Source: Streptomyces sp. HUAS MG91 (GTDB taxonomy: Bacteria; Actinomycetota; Actinomycetes; Streptomycetales; Streptomycetaceae). From it: DNA of 64,000 bases. Under the pieces are notes generated by a model. The model did not search any database, was not told the DNA's origin, and saw nothing but the letters and a program-made list of their open reading frames with translations. This document shows positions 1-8,772 of this stretch, piece by piece (the stretch's first letter is position 1; each line of letters starts with the position of its first letter). Where the stretch lies: NCBI RefSeq assembly GCF_040529335.1, contig NZ_CP159534.1:3410001-3474000 (forward strand), read 5' to 3'. Position numbers and translations under genes: made by a program.

Positions 1-1059
1 GCGCGGCAGCCGGCCGCCGAGCACGGGGAAGTCGGCGCGGCGGCCGCGCAGTCCGCGGCGGGCGGTGAAGGCGCCGGGGTTGCTCTTCTCGTACGCCATG
101 TAGGCGAGGAGTTCGGACATCCGGCGCTGCCGGACCAGCCGCCAGCGCACTCTCAGGCCGAGCGGGAGTTCGTCGAAGATGCCCGGATCGACGCTGTCCG
201 CGAAGGAGTTGACGTGGTCGAGGAAGGCCTCGTGGTAGGCGGCGTCGCCGTCGGGCAGCGCCTGCATGAACATCCACAGGTCACCGGCGACGACGCTGGC
301 GTCGTAGCGCCGTTTGCCCTCCCGCCACTCCTCGCGCTCGGCGAGCGAGCGGCTGGCGGAGGCGCAGGAGGCGGTGCGGTCCTGGATGGCGCGCGGGACG
401 GCGCGCTTGTTGGAGATGGAGCCGTCGCGGTCGCGCCACAGGTAGACCGTGTCGGAGAGCACGTCGACGCTGCGCGCCCGGAAGTGGGCGGGGAGCACGA
501 CGGGGATGTCCTCGAAGAGCACCCCTTCGGGGAACTCGAAGGAGTGCTCCTGCCAGAAGTCGCGCCGGAAGACCTTGTTGCAGGCGATGCGGTCGGCGAG
601 CAGGCCCCAGTCGCGGGTGACGTGGGTGGCGGGGCGGGTGGTCGCCATGATCTTGCGGAACATCGGCGACTGGGCGGTGGAGCCGTCCGCGCGCAGCCGG
701 AAGACGTTGCCGGTGACGAAGTCGGACCCCGAGGCCTCCAGGGTGTCGAGCATCAGCGCGTAGGCGCCCTCGGGGATCACGTCGTCGCTGTCCACGAAGG
801 CGATGTGGGCGCCGGTGGCGTGCCGGATCCCGGTGTTGCGGGCGGCGCCGAGCCCGGCGTTGGGCTGCTCGACGAGCCGGAACCGGCTGTCCCGCTCGGC
901 GTGGGCGCGCGCGATGGTCCCGCTGCCGTCGGTGGAGCCGTCGTCGACCATCACGACCTCCAGGTCGCGCATGGTCTGTGCCGACAGCGACTCCAGACAG
1001 TCGCCGAGATAGTCCTCGACGTTGTAGATGGGGACGACGACGGTGAGTCGGGGTGTCAT
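1..1059 (-). CDS. Family 2 glycosyltransferase (3' end beyond window)
   Basis: This is an inverting GT-A (GT2) sugar transferase, most likely acting in the cytoplasm on a lipid-linked wall-polymer intermediate. The frame opens with an ATG (MTPRLTVVVPIYN) and stays open to base 1, so at least 353 residues are present and the C-terminus is missing. Visible GT2 signatures are the N-terminal VVVPIYN strand, the nucleotide-binding VDDGSTDGS stretch near residue 40, and the metal-binding DSDD near residue 88. Its NAGLGAARNTGIRHA segment resembles those of the other GT2 proteins in this window. It is the first visible member of a glycan locus running to 31.7 kb. The acceptor cannot be predicted. Confidence 0.85.
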   Translation of the reverse strand, partial: MTPRLTVVVPIYNVEDYLGDCLESLSAQTMRDLEVVMVDDGSTDGSGTIARAHAERDSRFRLVEQPNAGLGAARNTGIRHATGAHIAFVDSDDVIPEGAYALMLDTLEASGSDFVTGNVFRLRADGSTAQSPMFRKIMATTRPATHVTRDWGLLADRIACNKVFRRDFWQEHSFEFPEGVLFEDIPVVLPAHFRARSVDVLSDTVYLWRDRDGSISNKRAVPRAIQDRTASCASASRSLAEREEWREGKRRYDASVVAGDLWMFMQALPDGDAAYHEAFLDHVNSFADSVDPGIFDELPLGLRVRWRLVRQRRMSELLAYMAYEKSNPGAFTARRGLRGRRADFPVLGGRLPR

Positions 1060-1252
1060 GCGCGGCGCACATTCCTTCCGGACGGCTGAGGACAGCGGCG
1101 GTGAGCCGGGTGTGCTGGAGATGGCTCACTCGTTAACAACCGGCGACGTCCTCGCCGGTCACCCGGTCTGGGCCATTCGGGTGAGCACGGGCCGGCCCCC
1201 GCGTCACGGGACGCGGGGGCCGGGGATCGCGGGTGGCCGGGAGCGGGCCGCC

Positions 1253-2068
1253 TCACGGTTTGACGGCGATCCGTCCCTCGTCCATGCGGAGCAGGAGCAG
1301 CCGCTCGCCGGTCCGCTCCAGGAACTCGTCGACGGCCTGGCGGGAGCCCTGCCAGTAGCCGTAGTCGTCGATGAGGAGCACGCCGCCGGGGACCAACCGG
1401 TCGTAGAGGTGGTCGAGTTCGTGCTTGGTGGAGGCGTACCAGTCGGTGTCCAGGCGCAGCACCGCGATCCGCTCCGGGGCCTGACCGGGCACGGTCTCCT
1501 CGACCTTGCCCTGGACGAAGTGGATCCGCTCGGCGGGGTAAGGCACCTGCTGGAAGCCGGACTTGACGTCGTCGAGGGTCGCGTAGGCCCAGATCGCCTT
1601 GTCCTTGGAGTTGCGGGCGAGGATGTCGGAGGCGGGGGTGCCGTCGCGCCGCAGGTCCTCGTCGGTGGGCGGCGTCATGCCGTCGTAGGTGTCGAAGAGA
1701 TACAGGTCGCGGTCGGTGGCGCCGCGGCCGAGCAGCGCCCTGGCGCAGGCCTGCATGGAGCCGCCGCGCCACACGCCGCACTCGACGATGTCGCCGGGGA
1801 TGTCGTGCTCGACGACGTGCCGGGTGGCGAGGACGAACGCGTTGAGCCGCTCCGGGGACGTCATCGTCCACGGCTTCACCGCGCGGATGATCTCCTTGGC
1901 CTCGTCGTCGTAGTCGGCCGGAAGTCTGAGCTCCTTCGGCCGCGCGGGCGCCGCCGGTGCGGCGGGGACGGGCTGCGCGGCGACGCGCGGGGCGGGTACC
2001 TGGGGGCGCGTCAGCTGGTATCCGGTCAGGGTGCGGAGTGCGCCGTTGACGGCGTTCTTCCATGCCAT
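1253..2068 (-). CDS. TylF/MycF-type SAM-dependent O-methyltransferase
   Basis: This is a class I methyltransferase of the macrocin O-methyltransferase (TylF/MycF) family, whose members methylate sugar hydroxyls using SAM and a divalent metal. The glycine-rich acidic entry DIVECGVWRGGSM, the LFDTYDGMTPP loop, LRLDTDWY and the metal-site-like LLIDDYGYW are all visible. In this cluster it probably caps or decorates a polymer sugar. I used the ATG giving MAWKNAVN (271 residues). In-frame TTG, GTG and further codons extend up to position 2116, and a GGAGG lies just there, so the start is uncertain. It is transcribed in the same direction as its neighbours, with a modest gap on each side. Confidence 0.8.
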   Translation of the reverse strand: MAWKNAVNGALRTLTGYQLTRPQVPAPRVAAQPVPAAPAAPARPKELRLPADYDDEAKEIIRAVKPWTMTSPERLNAFVLATRHVVEHDIPGDIVECGVWRGGSMQACARALLGRGATDRDLYLFDTYDGMTPPTDEDLRRDGTPASDILARNSKDKAIWAYATLDDVKSGFQQVPYPAERIHFVQGKVEETVPGQAPERIAVLRLDTDWYASTKHELDHLYDRLVPGGVLLIDDYGYWQGSRQAVDEFLERTGERLLLLRMDEGRIAVKP

Positions 2069-2128
2069 GGGGCGGGACACTACGCGCAATTCACCCTTCC
2101 TGTCACGATGCGTCAATCCTCCGTCACT

Positions 2129-3262
2129 CTAAGTGGGTTGACGGCGGTACCACCAGCGCCGGGCGGGTTCCTCGACGTAGGTGTACGCGGCCCAGGACAG
2201 GCCGACGACGACGGTGGCGACCCCGATGAGCGTGAGCACGTTCTGGTCGCCCGGCGCCGCGCGCCCCCAGTGGTCGAGGACGAACCGGTTCACGGTCTGG
2301 TGCAGCAGGTAGAAGGCGTACGACCAGGCGCCGAGCCGCACCATCAGCGGCCCGCACAGCCAGCCGCGCACCCCGGAGCGCTCGCGCCGCACGCACGCGA
2401 CGATCAGCAGTCCGGAGAACAGGGCCACCAACGGCCGCACCGAGCAGTCGAACTGCTGGACGACGCCCGGTCCGAACCAGTCGCCGCGGTGGGCGTACAC
2501 GACGGTGTAGGCGGCGAAGACGGCGGCCAGCGGGCCGGGCCGCACCGGGATCCGCAGCCCGCGTCCCACCGCGAGCGCCAGGCTCATGCCGAGCGCGAAC
2601 TCCGGCAGCCGCGCGAGCGGATGCCGCATCAGCCACTCACCGAGGAAGGGCGAGAGGTGCGTCGCGGCCCAGAGGCCGACGCCCCACATGGCGAGGAGCC
2701 CGGCGGCGCACAGGGCGAGCAGGGTGCGGGTGCGCAGCCGGTAGGCGACGCGGATCGCGAGCGGGAACAGCAGGTAGAAGAAGGCCTCGACGCTGAGCGT
2801 CCAGGAGACGCCGTTGCCCGGGAACATCGGGACGACGCCGGGGAACCAGGTCTGCACGAGCACCAGCGAGGCGAGGAAGCTGGGCAGGTCCCAGGGCACC
2901 CCGCCCCACAAGTGGAACACCCAGACGCACGGGACGGTGGCCGCGAGGTGCAGCGGCAGCACCCGGCCCGCGCGCCGCCAGTAGAAGGTCCTGGCGGCCG
3001 TCCCGGAGCGGTGCCCCCAGGCCAGCAGGAACCCGGACAGCACGAAGAAGAACCCGACGCCGTTGACGCCCATCGTCGAGTACGGGAAGAGGGCCGGTGT
3101 GTGGGCGACGCCGCCGGACGGGCTCGCGCCGGTGAAGTGGTGGACGAACACGGCGAGCGCGGCGAGGAAGCGCAGCCCGGTGAGCGAGTCGAGCCGGTCG
3201 GCGCGCGGCACGGCGGCGCGCGGCCGCAGCGCGGGCTGGTGCGGGAGCAGCGCGCTGGTCAT
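2129..3262 (-). CDS. Acyltransferase-3 family membrane protein (OafA/YrhL type)
   Basis: This is an integral membrane O-acyltransferase of the acyltransferase-3 family, which transfers acetyl or other acyl groups from the cytoplasm to extracytoplasmic glycans. The opening segment LDSLTGLRFLAALAVFVHHF carries the family's RxxxxLDxLRxxA-like start and the catalytic His-Phe pair. About ten hydrophobic segments follow over 377 residues. The ATG overlaps the stop of the upstream membrane transferase in an ATGA arrangement, and GGGAGG sits four bases upstream; a GTG directly before the ATG is too close to that site. Translational coupling with the 3262-5133 gene suggests both act on the same surface polymer. 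Confidence 0.88.
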   Translation of the reverse strand: MTSALLPHQPALRPRAAVPRADRLDSLTGLRFLAALAVFVHHFTGASPSGGVAHTPALFPYSTMGVNGVGFFFVLSGFLLAWGHRSGTAARTFYWRRAGRVLPLHLAATVPCVWVFHLWGGVPWDLPSFLASLVLVQTWFPGVVPMFPGNGVSWTLSVEAFFYLLFPLAIRVAYRLRTRTLLALCAAGLLAMWGVGLWAATHLSPFLGEWLMRHPLARLPEFALGMSLALAVGRGLRIPVRPGPLAAVFAAYTVVYAHRGDWFGPGVVQQFDCSVRPLVALFSGLLIVACVRRERSGVRGWLCGPLMVRLGAWSYAFYLLHQTVNRFVLDHWGRAAPGDQNVLTLIGVATVVVGLSWAAYTYVEEPARRWWYRRQPT

Positions 3263-5133
3263 CACGCCTCCCGTGCGACGGCGGGCGCGGGTGCGGCCGG
3301 GGCGTGCGGCGGGGCCAGCGGGATGGGCCGCGCGGGCACGAGCCGCCCCGGCGGTCCTGGCCGCGGCGGCGGGACCTCCGCGACGGCGGCCCGGGCGGCC
3401 TGCCCGGGCACGAGCCGGGCGCCGCAGTCGCCGAGTTCACCGCGCTCGTGGTGCTTGGCGTGCCGCATGCGGTCGATACGGGGCTTCGCCCAGGCGCGTA
3501 CGGCGGCGATGCGCGCGATGCCGCCGGGGACGGCGGTGGCCCGGACCCAGTCGCCGCCGTTGCTCTCGCGGTACAGGCGCACGTACCCGGCGTCGGTCAG
3601 CCGCTGTGCGGTCAGCCCGGAGCGGCCCGGCCACGCGGCGTGGACGTGCAGGAGTTCGGGCCGCACCTCGTTCAGGAGATAGCCGGTGAGGGCGGCCCTG
3701 TCGCGGGCGGCGTAGGCGTCAGCGATCCGCCGGTCGGTGAGCCCGGCGACGTCGACGATCTTCAGCCTGCTGGTGAGCAGGGTGCCGCCGAGGTCGGGCA
3801 GGGCGGCCGTGGCGTCGCGGCGCAGGCCGAGCCGGTCGGCGTATGAGTCGAAGAGGCGGCCGTAGCGGTCGGCGACCCAGCACATGGACAGGGTCGGCTC
3901 GGCGGTGAACTCCTTGTCGCGCACGTCCTGTCCGGCCAGCGACAGGGTGAGCGCCCCGCCGAGCGCGCAGGCGACCAGGGCCCTGGCCCGCACCGGCGCC
4001 TCCCCGCACGCGGCGGTGACGGCGAGCGCGGCGACGGCCGAGCCGAGCACCCACACCGGGGTGGCGAACCGGTACAGCGGCATCCAGTCCGGCGCGAGCG
4101 CCCCGTACGCGAGAAGGGCGAGCGCGAGCGGCAGGCAGAGTAGGGCGACGGCGCGGCGGGCGGGTCCCGGCCGGCCGAGGGCGAGCCCGGCGCAGCCCGC
4201 GCAGACGAGGACGAGCGCCCAGCCCGCGTACCCGATCAGGTCGCCGACCTTCGCCAGGTCGGCGAGTTCGGGCGGCTGCTGGGCCTTGGCGACGGCGGTG
4301 TTGGGCACCCACAGCCCGAAGACGGCGTGCCGCCACAGCAGGAAGGTCCCGTAACCGGCGCCGAACAGCGCGCAGTTGAAGGCCGCGTCGCGCAGCGCGC
4401 GCGGGCGGCGCAGCAGCAGGACGGCTACCGGCCAGGCGGCGGCGAGGACGGCGCCGTCGGGGCGGGTGAGCGCGGCGAGCAGGGTGATCCCGGCGGCCGC
4501 GCAGGCCCCCTTGAGCCCGCTGCCGCGCACCAGGACCAGGGCGAGCGCGGCGGCGCACAGCCCGTACAGGGAGTTCTCCAGGCCGGAGAAGCACCACACC
4601 ACGTAGCTGAGGTTGGCGGCGAGCAGCACGCCCGTGCCGAGCACCACGAGCCAGGCTCGGCGCGGGAGGGCCGCGCGGGCCACTCCCCCGACACAGGCGA
4701 GGGTGCCCGCGACACAGAGCAGGGCGAGCGCCTTGGGGAAGAGCGCGAGGTCGCTCACCCCCGCCCAGCCGCCCCGGTCGAAGAGGCGCAGGGTGCGTCC
4801 GACGAGCAGCAGGAGCAGCCACGCCGGGTTGGAGTACCCCTCGACGGGCGCGGACCCGGCCTGCTGGACCGGGCCGAGGCCCTCGCCGACGCTGCGGACG
4901 TAGGCGAAGGTGACGGCGGCGTCGTCGACGATCCACTGGCCGAGCGAGGCGGCCCGCAGTCCGACGAGCGCGGTGCCGGCGAGGACGGCGGCGGGGACGG
5001 CCCAGCGCGCGGGCCCGCCGCCCGGCGGGGCACCGGGCCGGCGGGCGGCGGGCACCCGGGGGGAGGCCGGACGGACCAGGGCCGTCCATGCGGTCAGAGC
5101 GGTCGCCGTGGGAGGGCGCAGCAAGATCTTCAT
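3262..5133 (-). CDS. GT-C membrane glycosyltransferase, AftB-like
   Basis: This 623-residue polytopic protein looks like a polyprenyl-phosphate-sugar-dependent GT-C transferase. After a short N-terminal cytoplasmic stretch and a first membrane helix comes WIVDDAAVTFAYVRSV with a DD pair, followed by PVEGYSNPAW. That is the arrangement of the first extracytoplasmic loop in mycobacterial arabinosyltransferases such as AftB. About a dozen hydrophobic segments follow, then a soluble C-terminal domain from about residue 380. The donor and acceptor are unknown; arabinose is not implied. The last base pairs overlap the acyltransferase start. The start is an ATG; the family assignment rests on motif resemblance only. 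Confidence 0.7.
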   Translation of the reverse strand: MKILLRPPTATALTAWTALVRPASPRVPAARRPGAPPGGGPARWAVPAAVLAGTALVGLRAASLGQWIVDDAAVTFAYVRSVGEGLGPVQQAGSAPVEGYSNPAWLLLLLVGRTLRLFDRGGWAGVSDLALFPKALALLCVAGTLACVGGVARAALPRRAWLVVLGTGVLLAANLSYVVWCFSGLENSLYGLCAAALALVLVRGSGLKGACAAAGITLLAALTRPDGAVLAAAWPVAVLLLRRPRALRDAAFNCALFGAGYGTFLLWRHAVFGLWVPNTAVAKAQQPPELADLAKVGDLIGYAGWALVLVCAGCAGLALGRPGPARRAVALLCLPLALALLAYGALAPDWMPLYRFATPVWVLGSAVAALAVTAACGEAPVRARALVACALGGALTLSLAGQDVRDKEFTAEPTLSMCWVADRYGRLFDSYADRLGLRRDATAALPDLGGTLLTSRLKIVDVAGLTDRRIADAYAARDRAALTGYLLNEVRPELLHVHAAWPGRSGLTAQRLTDAGYVRLYRESNGGDWVRATAVPGGIARIAAVRAWAKPRIDRMRHAKHHERGELGDCGARLVPGQAARAAVAEVPPPRPGPPGRLVPARPIPLAPPHAPAAPAPAVAREA

Positions 5134-5189
5134 CCACTGACCAACACCGCGGAGCCGATTCGGTCACTTGTACTGGACCACCCGGGTGA

Positions 5190-6797
5190 TCAGGCCCGCG
5201 CCCGCAGCAGCTCGCGCACGGGAAGCTGCCGCACGGTGATCCGCAGCTCGCTCGCGCCCGGGGTGGCGACCCCGACGCCGTAGGGCCGCATCCGGTGCCG
5301 GCGCGGCCGGGGCACCCGGGCCTCCGTGGGCAGCGGCGCGACCGGCACCTCGGGGCTCTCGCCGAGCGCGCTCGCCACCAGCCGGACGCTCCACCGCTCC
5401 CAGGGCGCGTCCTTGTGCGGGAACAGTTCGCTCAGCGGCAGCGTGAACCGGACGACGCTGCCCTCGCCGTCGGCGGCCACCTCGGCGTCGTACGACTTCA
5501 CCACCTGCTCCCCGGCGCGCTCCAGGGCGGTCTCGGCGCGCACCGTGCCCGCGCCGAAGTCCGCGAGGTCGGCGAGCGAGCTGCGGGCCACGATCTCCAG
5601 GCCGGTCTCCGTCAGCCGGGTCTCGGCCGGGGTGAACTCCTGCTCGGCGAACCGGGTGCGGGTGTCCTTGGTGATGTCGAACCACGCGTCGGGCAGGCCG
5701 AGTTCGGGGTCGCGGAAGCAGGGGTAGCCCGCGTAGGCGCGCCCCTCGTCGACGACGACCGGCGGACCGTTCCCGGCCGCGCACGTCAACACACCCTTCA
5801 GGGCGTCGAGATGGCCCTTGTCCGCGAGTCTCAGCAGCAGCCGCTGCCGGTCCGACAGCTTCTTCAGGGCGTACGGGCTCGCGTAGTCGCGGTGCAGCGC
5901 GCCGACCCCGTCGCACACCCGCCGCTGCTCGTCGGCGCCGAGGTCCAGGAACTCGGGGCTGATCAGCCGCGCCACCTCCCAGGTGAAGTGGCGCTGGTGG
6001 ATCCACTCGCGGCCGCGCCCGGGCTCGGCCATCCGCCGGGTCAGCTCGAACAGCCGCCGGGTGCCGGTGAGCCGGTCCAGGGCGCGGAAGGAGACGGTGG
6101 CGTTGGTCTCGTCGTCGCGGCGCACCGCGAAGTAGTAGTCGTAGTCGGCGAGTACGGTGATCCGCCCGGCCCGGAAGCAGGCCTCCAGGGTGAACGGCTG
6201 GTCGCTCAGCACCGGCAGGTCCTCGGCGAACCGCAGCCCGTGCTCCTCGATCAGCTCCCGCCGGAACAGCTTGGTGTTGGACAGCGCCCAGGGCAGCGCC
6301 GACTCGTACAGGGTGATCTCGTCGCGGCTCTCGCCGTAGACGGCCTGCGACACCCAGCGGCCGTTCACGCCGACCATCCGGCCGAGCACGATGTCGGAGC
6401 CGAGCCGGTCGGCGGCGGCCACCATCCGCTCCAGCGCCTCGGGGCCCAGGTGGTCGTCGGCGCCCACGAAGATCACGTACCGGCCGCGCGCGAGGTCGAG
6501 GGCCCGGTTGCTGGGGGCCGCGGGGCCGCCCGAGTTGGCCTGGTGGACGACGGTGAGGACGCCGGGGTGGAGCCGGGCGAACCGGTCGAGTTCCGCGCCG
6601 CTGCCGTCGGTCGACCCGTCGTCCACGGCGACGATCTCGATGCGTTCCGTCCCGATGCTCTGCCCGACGAGCGAGGTCAGGCACGAGGTGAGGTACGGCA
6701 TCGTGTTGTAGACGGCGACGACGACACTGACGTCCGGGATGTCCGGGCCGTCCTGGGGGGCCGTGACATCCGGCGCGCGGCCGGGAATGTTCTGCAT
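5190..6797 (-). CDS. Family 2 glycosyltransferase with C-terminal accessory domain
   Basis: The GT-A domain occupies about residues 15-260: DVSVVVAVYN, AVDDGSTDGS near residue 50, then FVGADDHLGPEAL near 112, where the usual DSDD has become GADD. After an alpha-helical stretch, residues 380-490 form a beta-rich region that resembles the tails of the other long GT2 proteins here, perhaps a glycan-binding module. I chose the ATG of MQNIPGRAPD (535 residues). An earlier ATG lies inside the divergent acetyltransferase start, so it is unlikely. No Shine-Dalgarno is evident, so the message may be leaderless. Its promoter must lie in the 40-bp gap shared with the acetyltransferase gene. Confidence 0.83.
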   Translation of the reverse strand: MQNIPGRAPDVTAPQDGPDIPDVSVVVAVYNTMPYLTSCLTSLVGQSIGTERIEIVAVDDGSTDGSGAELDRFARLHPGVLTVVHQANSGGPAAPSNRALDLARGRYVIFVGADDHLGPEALERMVAAADRLGSDIVLGRMVGVNGRWVSQAVYGESRDEITLYESALPWALSNTKLFRRELIEEHGLRFAEDLPVLSDQPFTLEACFRAGRITVLADYDYYFAVRRDDETNATVSFRALDRLTGTRRLFELTRRMAEPGRGREWIHQRHFTWEVARLISPEFLDLGADEQRRVCDGVGALHRDYASPYALKKLSDRQRLLLRLADKGHLDALKGVLTCAAGNGPPVVVDEGRAYAGYPCFRDPELGLPDAWFDITKDTRTRFAEQEFTPAETRLTETGLEIVARSSLADLADFGAGTVRAETALERAGEQVVKSYDAEVAADGEGSVVRFTLPLSELFPHKDAPWERWSVRLVASALGESPEVPVAPLPTEARVPRPRRHRMRPYGVGVATPGASELRITVRQLPVRELLRARA

Positions 6798-6837
6798 GTG
6801 GTGCAAACGACCGCGCACGTCACTCGTTGCACAGTCC
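6798..6837. promoter_or_regulatory. Short divergent promoter with inverted repeat
   Basis: Only 40 bp separate the chosen start of the minus-strand glycosyltransferase from the plus-strand acetyltransferase. The gap holds an inverted repeat, GTGCAA at 6801-6806 and TTGCAC at 6827-6832, with flanking ACGA/TCGT matches. It could be an operator controlling both directions. No textbook -35/-10 pair is convincing. Confidence 0.35.
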
Positions 6838-7455
6838 ATGACGACCACGAACGTTCCCACCTCCTCTGTCCGCATCGCCGACGGCGCCCAGGTGCACGAG
6901 TCCGCGGCCCTCGGATCCGGCACCCGGGTCTGGGAGTTGGCGCAGATCCGCGAGGGCGCGCGCCTCGGCGAGGGCTGTGTCGTGGGCCGTGGCGCCTACC
7001 TCGGTACGGGCGTCTCCGTCGGCGCGAACGTCAAGATCCAGAACTACGCGCTGGTGTACGAGCCGGCGACCCTGGCCGACGGGGTGTTCGTCGGGCCCGC
7101 CGTGGTCCTCACCAACGACCACAACCCCCGCGCCGTCGACCCCCGTGGCCGCGCGAAGGGCGCCGCCGACTGGGAGCCGGTCGGGGTGACGGTGGCGGAG
7201 GGCGCCTCGCTCGGGGCGCGCTCGGTGTGCGTGGCGCCGGTGCGCGTCGGGCGCTGGGCGATGGTCGCGGCGGGCGCGGTCGTCACCCGCGACGTCCCGG
7301 ACTTCGCGCTCGTGGCGGGCGTGCCCGCGCGGTGGATCGGCTGGGTGGGGCGTGCCGGGGAGCGGCTCCAGGAGGTGGCGCCCGGCACCTGGCAGTGCCC
7401 GCGCACGGGCGCCCGCTACGAGGAGCCCGCCCCGGGCCGCCTCACCGAGGCCTGA
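6838..7455 (+). CDS. Sugar 3-N-acetyltransferase, left-handed beta-helix (WbpD/WlbB-like)
   Basis: This is a hexapeptide-repeat acyltransferase of 205 residues. Residues 13-75 and 105-150 are runs of the isoleucine-patch repeat (for example AQIREGARLGEGCVVGRGAY), interrupted by LTNDHNPRAVDP, the loop that carries the catalytic-region Asn-Asp-His in WbpD/WlbB. That family acetylates the 3-amino group of UDP-2-acetamido-3-amino-2,3-dideoxyglucuronate. The ATG follows an in-frame upstream stretch that does not look coding, giving MTTTNVPTSS. Its 3' end overlaps the convergent dehydrogenase gene by 14 bp. A dehydrogenase, an oxidoreductase and an aminotransferase for the same proposed pathway lie within 7 kb. 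Confidence 0.87.
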   Translation: MTTTNVPTSSVRIADGAQVHESAALGSGTRVWELAQIREGARLGEGCVVGRGAYLGTGVSVGANVKIQNYALVYEPATLADGVFVGPAVVLTNDHNPRAVDPRGRAKGAADWEPVGVTVAEGASLGARSVCVAPVRVGRWAMVAAGAVVTRDVPDFALVAGVPARWIGWVGRAGERLQEVAPGTWQCPRTGARYEEPAPGRLTEA

Positions 7456-8770
7456 GCGGCGTGACGTACGCCTCCTCCGCGGGCGCCGGGGCCCCGAGCA
7501 CGATCCGGCGGACCCCGGGCCAGCGCGCCGGGTCGGTGATCCGGCGGCCGTCGACCAGGACCCGTACGCCGGGGAGGTCCGCGACGCCCGTCTCCCGGTA
7601 CTCGGCGTGGTCGGCCTGGACGACGGCGGCCGTCACCTCCTGGCCCGCGTACGGGGTGAGGCCGAGGGCGGCCAGTTCCTCGTCGGAGTACAGCGGGTCG
7701 CTGACGCAGGGCACGGCCCCGGCCGAGCGGAGCGCGCCGACCACGCCGAACACCCCGGAGAACGCGGTCTCCTTGACGCCGCCCCGGTAGGCGGCGCCGA
7801 GCACCAGGACCTCGGCGCCGGCCAGGTCCCCGTACGCCTCGGCGAGCCGGGTGACGGCGTACCCGGGCATCGCGGCGTTGGCCTCGCGCGCGGCCGCGAC
7901 GACGCTCGCCCCGGGGTCGTTCCACAGGTACATCCGCGGATAGACGGGGATGCAGTGGCCGCCGACCGCGATGCCCGGCTGGTGGATGTGGCTGTACGGC
8001 TGGGAGTTGCAGGCCTCGATGACCTTCAGGACGTCGATCCCGGCGCTGTCCGCGAACCGCGCGAACTGGTTGGCCAGGCCGATGTTCACGTCGCGGTACG
8101 TCGTCTCGGCGAGCTTGGCCAGTTCGGCGGCCTCGGCCGAGCCCAGGTCCCAGACGCCGTTGGGGCGGGGCAGGTCGTCGCGTACGTCGAAGTCGAGGAC
8201 GGACTCGTAGAAGTCGACGCCCGCGCGGGCGGAGGCCACGTCGACGCCGCCCACCAGCTTCGGATAGCGGCGCAGATCGCTGAACACCCGCCCGGTCAGG
8301 ACGCGTTCGGGGCTGAACACCAGGCTGAAGTCGCGGCCCGCGCGCAGCCCGGAGATCTCCTCCAGCATCGCCGCCCAGCGGGTACGGGTCGTGCCGACCG
8401 GGAGCGTGGTCTCGTAGGAGACGAGGGTGCCGGGCCGCAGGCCCTCGGCGACGTCGCGGGTGGCGGCGTCCATCCAGGCGAAGTCGGGGGTGCCGTCGGC
8501 GTCGACGTACAGCGGGACGACGATGACGACGGCCTCGGAGACGGCGACGGCCGACACCGTGTCCGTGGTGGCGCTCAGCCGCCCGTCGGCCACCGCCTTC
8601 TTCAGGCGCACGTCGAGTTCGTGCTCGCCGGGGAAGGGCTCCACCCCGTCGTTCACGAGGGTCACCACCCGCTCGTCGACGTCCGTGCCGAGGACCTCGT
8701 GGCCCTTGGCGGCGAACTGGACGGCCAGCGGAAGGCCGATCTTGCCGAGGGCCACTACACAGATACGCAT
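7442..8770 (-). CDS. UDP-HexNAc 6-dehydrogenase (WbpA/WecC family)
   Basis: This NAD-dependent nucleotide-sugar dehydrogenase oxidises C6 of a UDP-N-acetylhexosamine to the uronate in two steps. The N-terminal Rossmann fold runs from residue 3 (VVALGKIGLPLA). VFSPERVLTG is near residue 151. Cys273 in GGHCIPVYP is the thioester-forming cysteine, and the C-terminal UDP-binding half carries LGAAYRGGVKET. The length of 442 residues fits WbpA-type enzymes. The ATG lies two bases after the stop of the GT4 gene, so the two are probably one transcript. In context it would make UDP-GlcNAcA (or the ManNAcA epimer) as entry to the 2,3-diamino-uronate route. Confidence 0.9.
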   Translation of the reverse strand: MRICVVALGKIGLPLAVQFAAKGHEVLGTDVDERVVTLVNDGVEPFPGEHELDVRLKKAVADGRLSATTDTVSAVAVSEAVVIVVPLYVDADGTPDFAWMDAATRDVAEGLRPGTLVSYETTLPVGTTRTRWAAMLEEISGLRAGRDFSLVFSPERVLTGRVFSDLRRYPKLVGGVDVASARAGVDFYESVLDFDVRDDLPRPNGVWDLGSAEAAELAKLAETTYRDVNIGLANQFARFADSAGIDVLKVIEACNSQPYSHIHQPGIAVGGHCIPVYPRMYLWNDPGASVVAAAREANAAMPGYAVTRLAEAYGDLAGAEVLVLGAAYRGGVKETAFSGVFGVVGALRSAGAVPCVSDPLYSDEELAALGLTPYAGQEVTAAVVQADHAEYRETGVADLPGVRVLVDGRRITDPARWPGVRRIVLGAPAPAEEAYVTPLRPR

Positions 8771-8772
8771 GA

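Noticed and set aside
1028..3682. Very long plus-strand open frame (884 codons) opposite the methyltransferase and acyltransferase genes
   Set aside because: It is antisense to three well-recognised genes, is rich in Gly/Arg/Pro/Asp with no domain, and reflects the lack of stop codons in GC-rich DNA.
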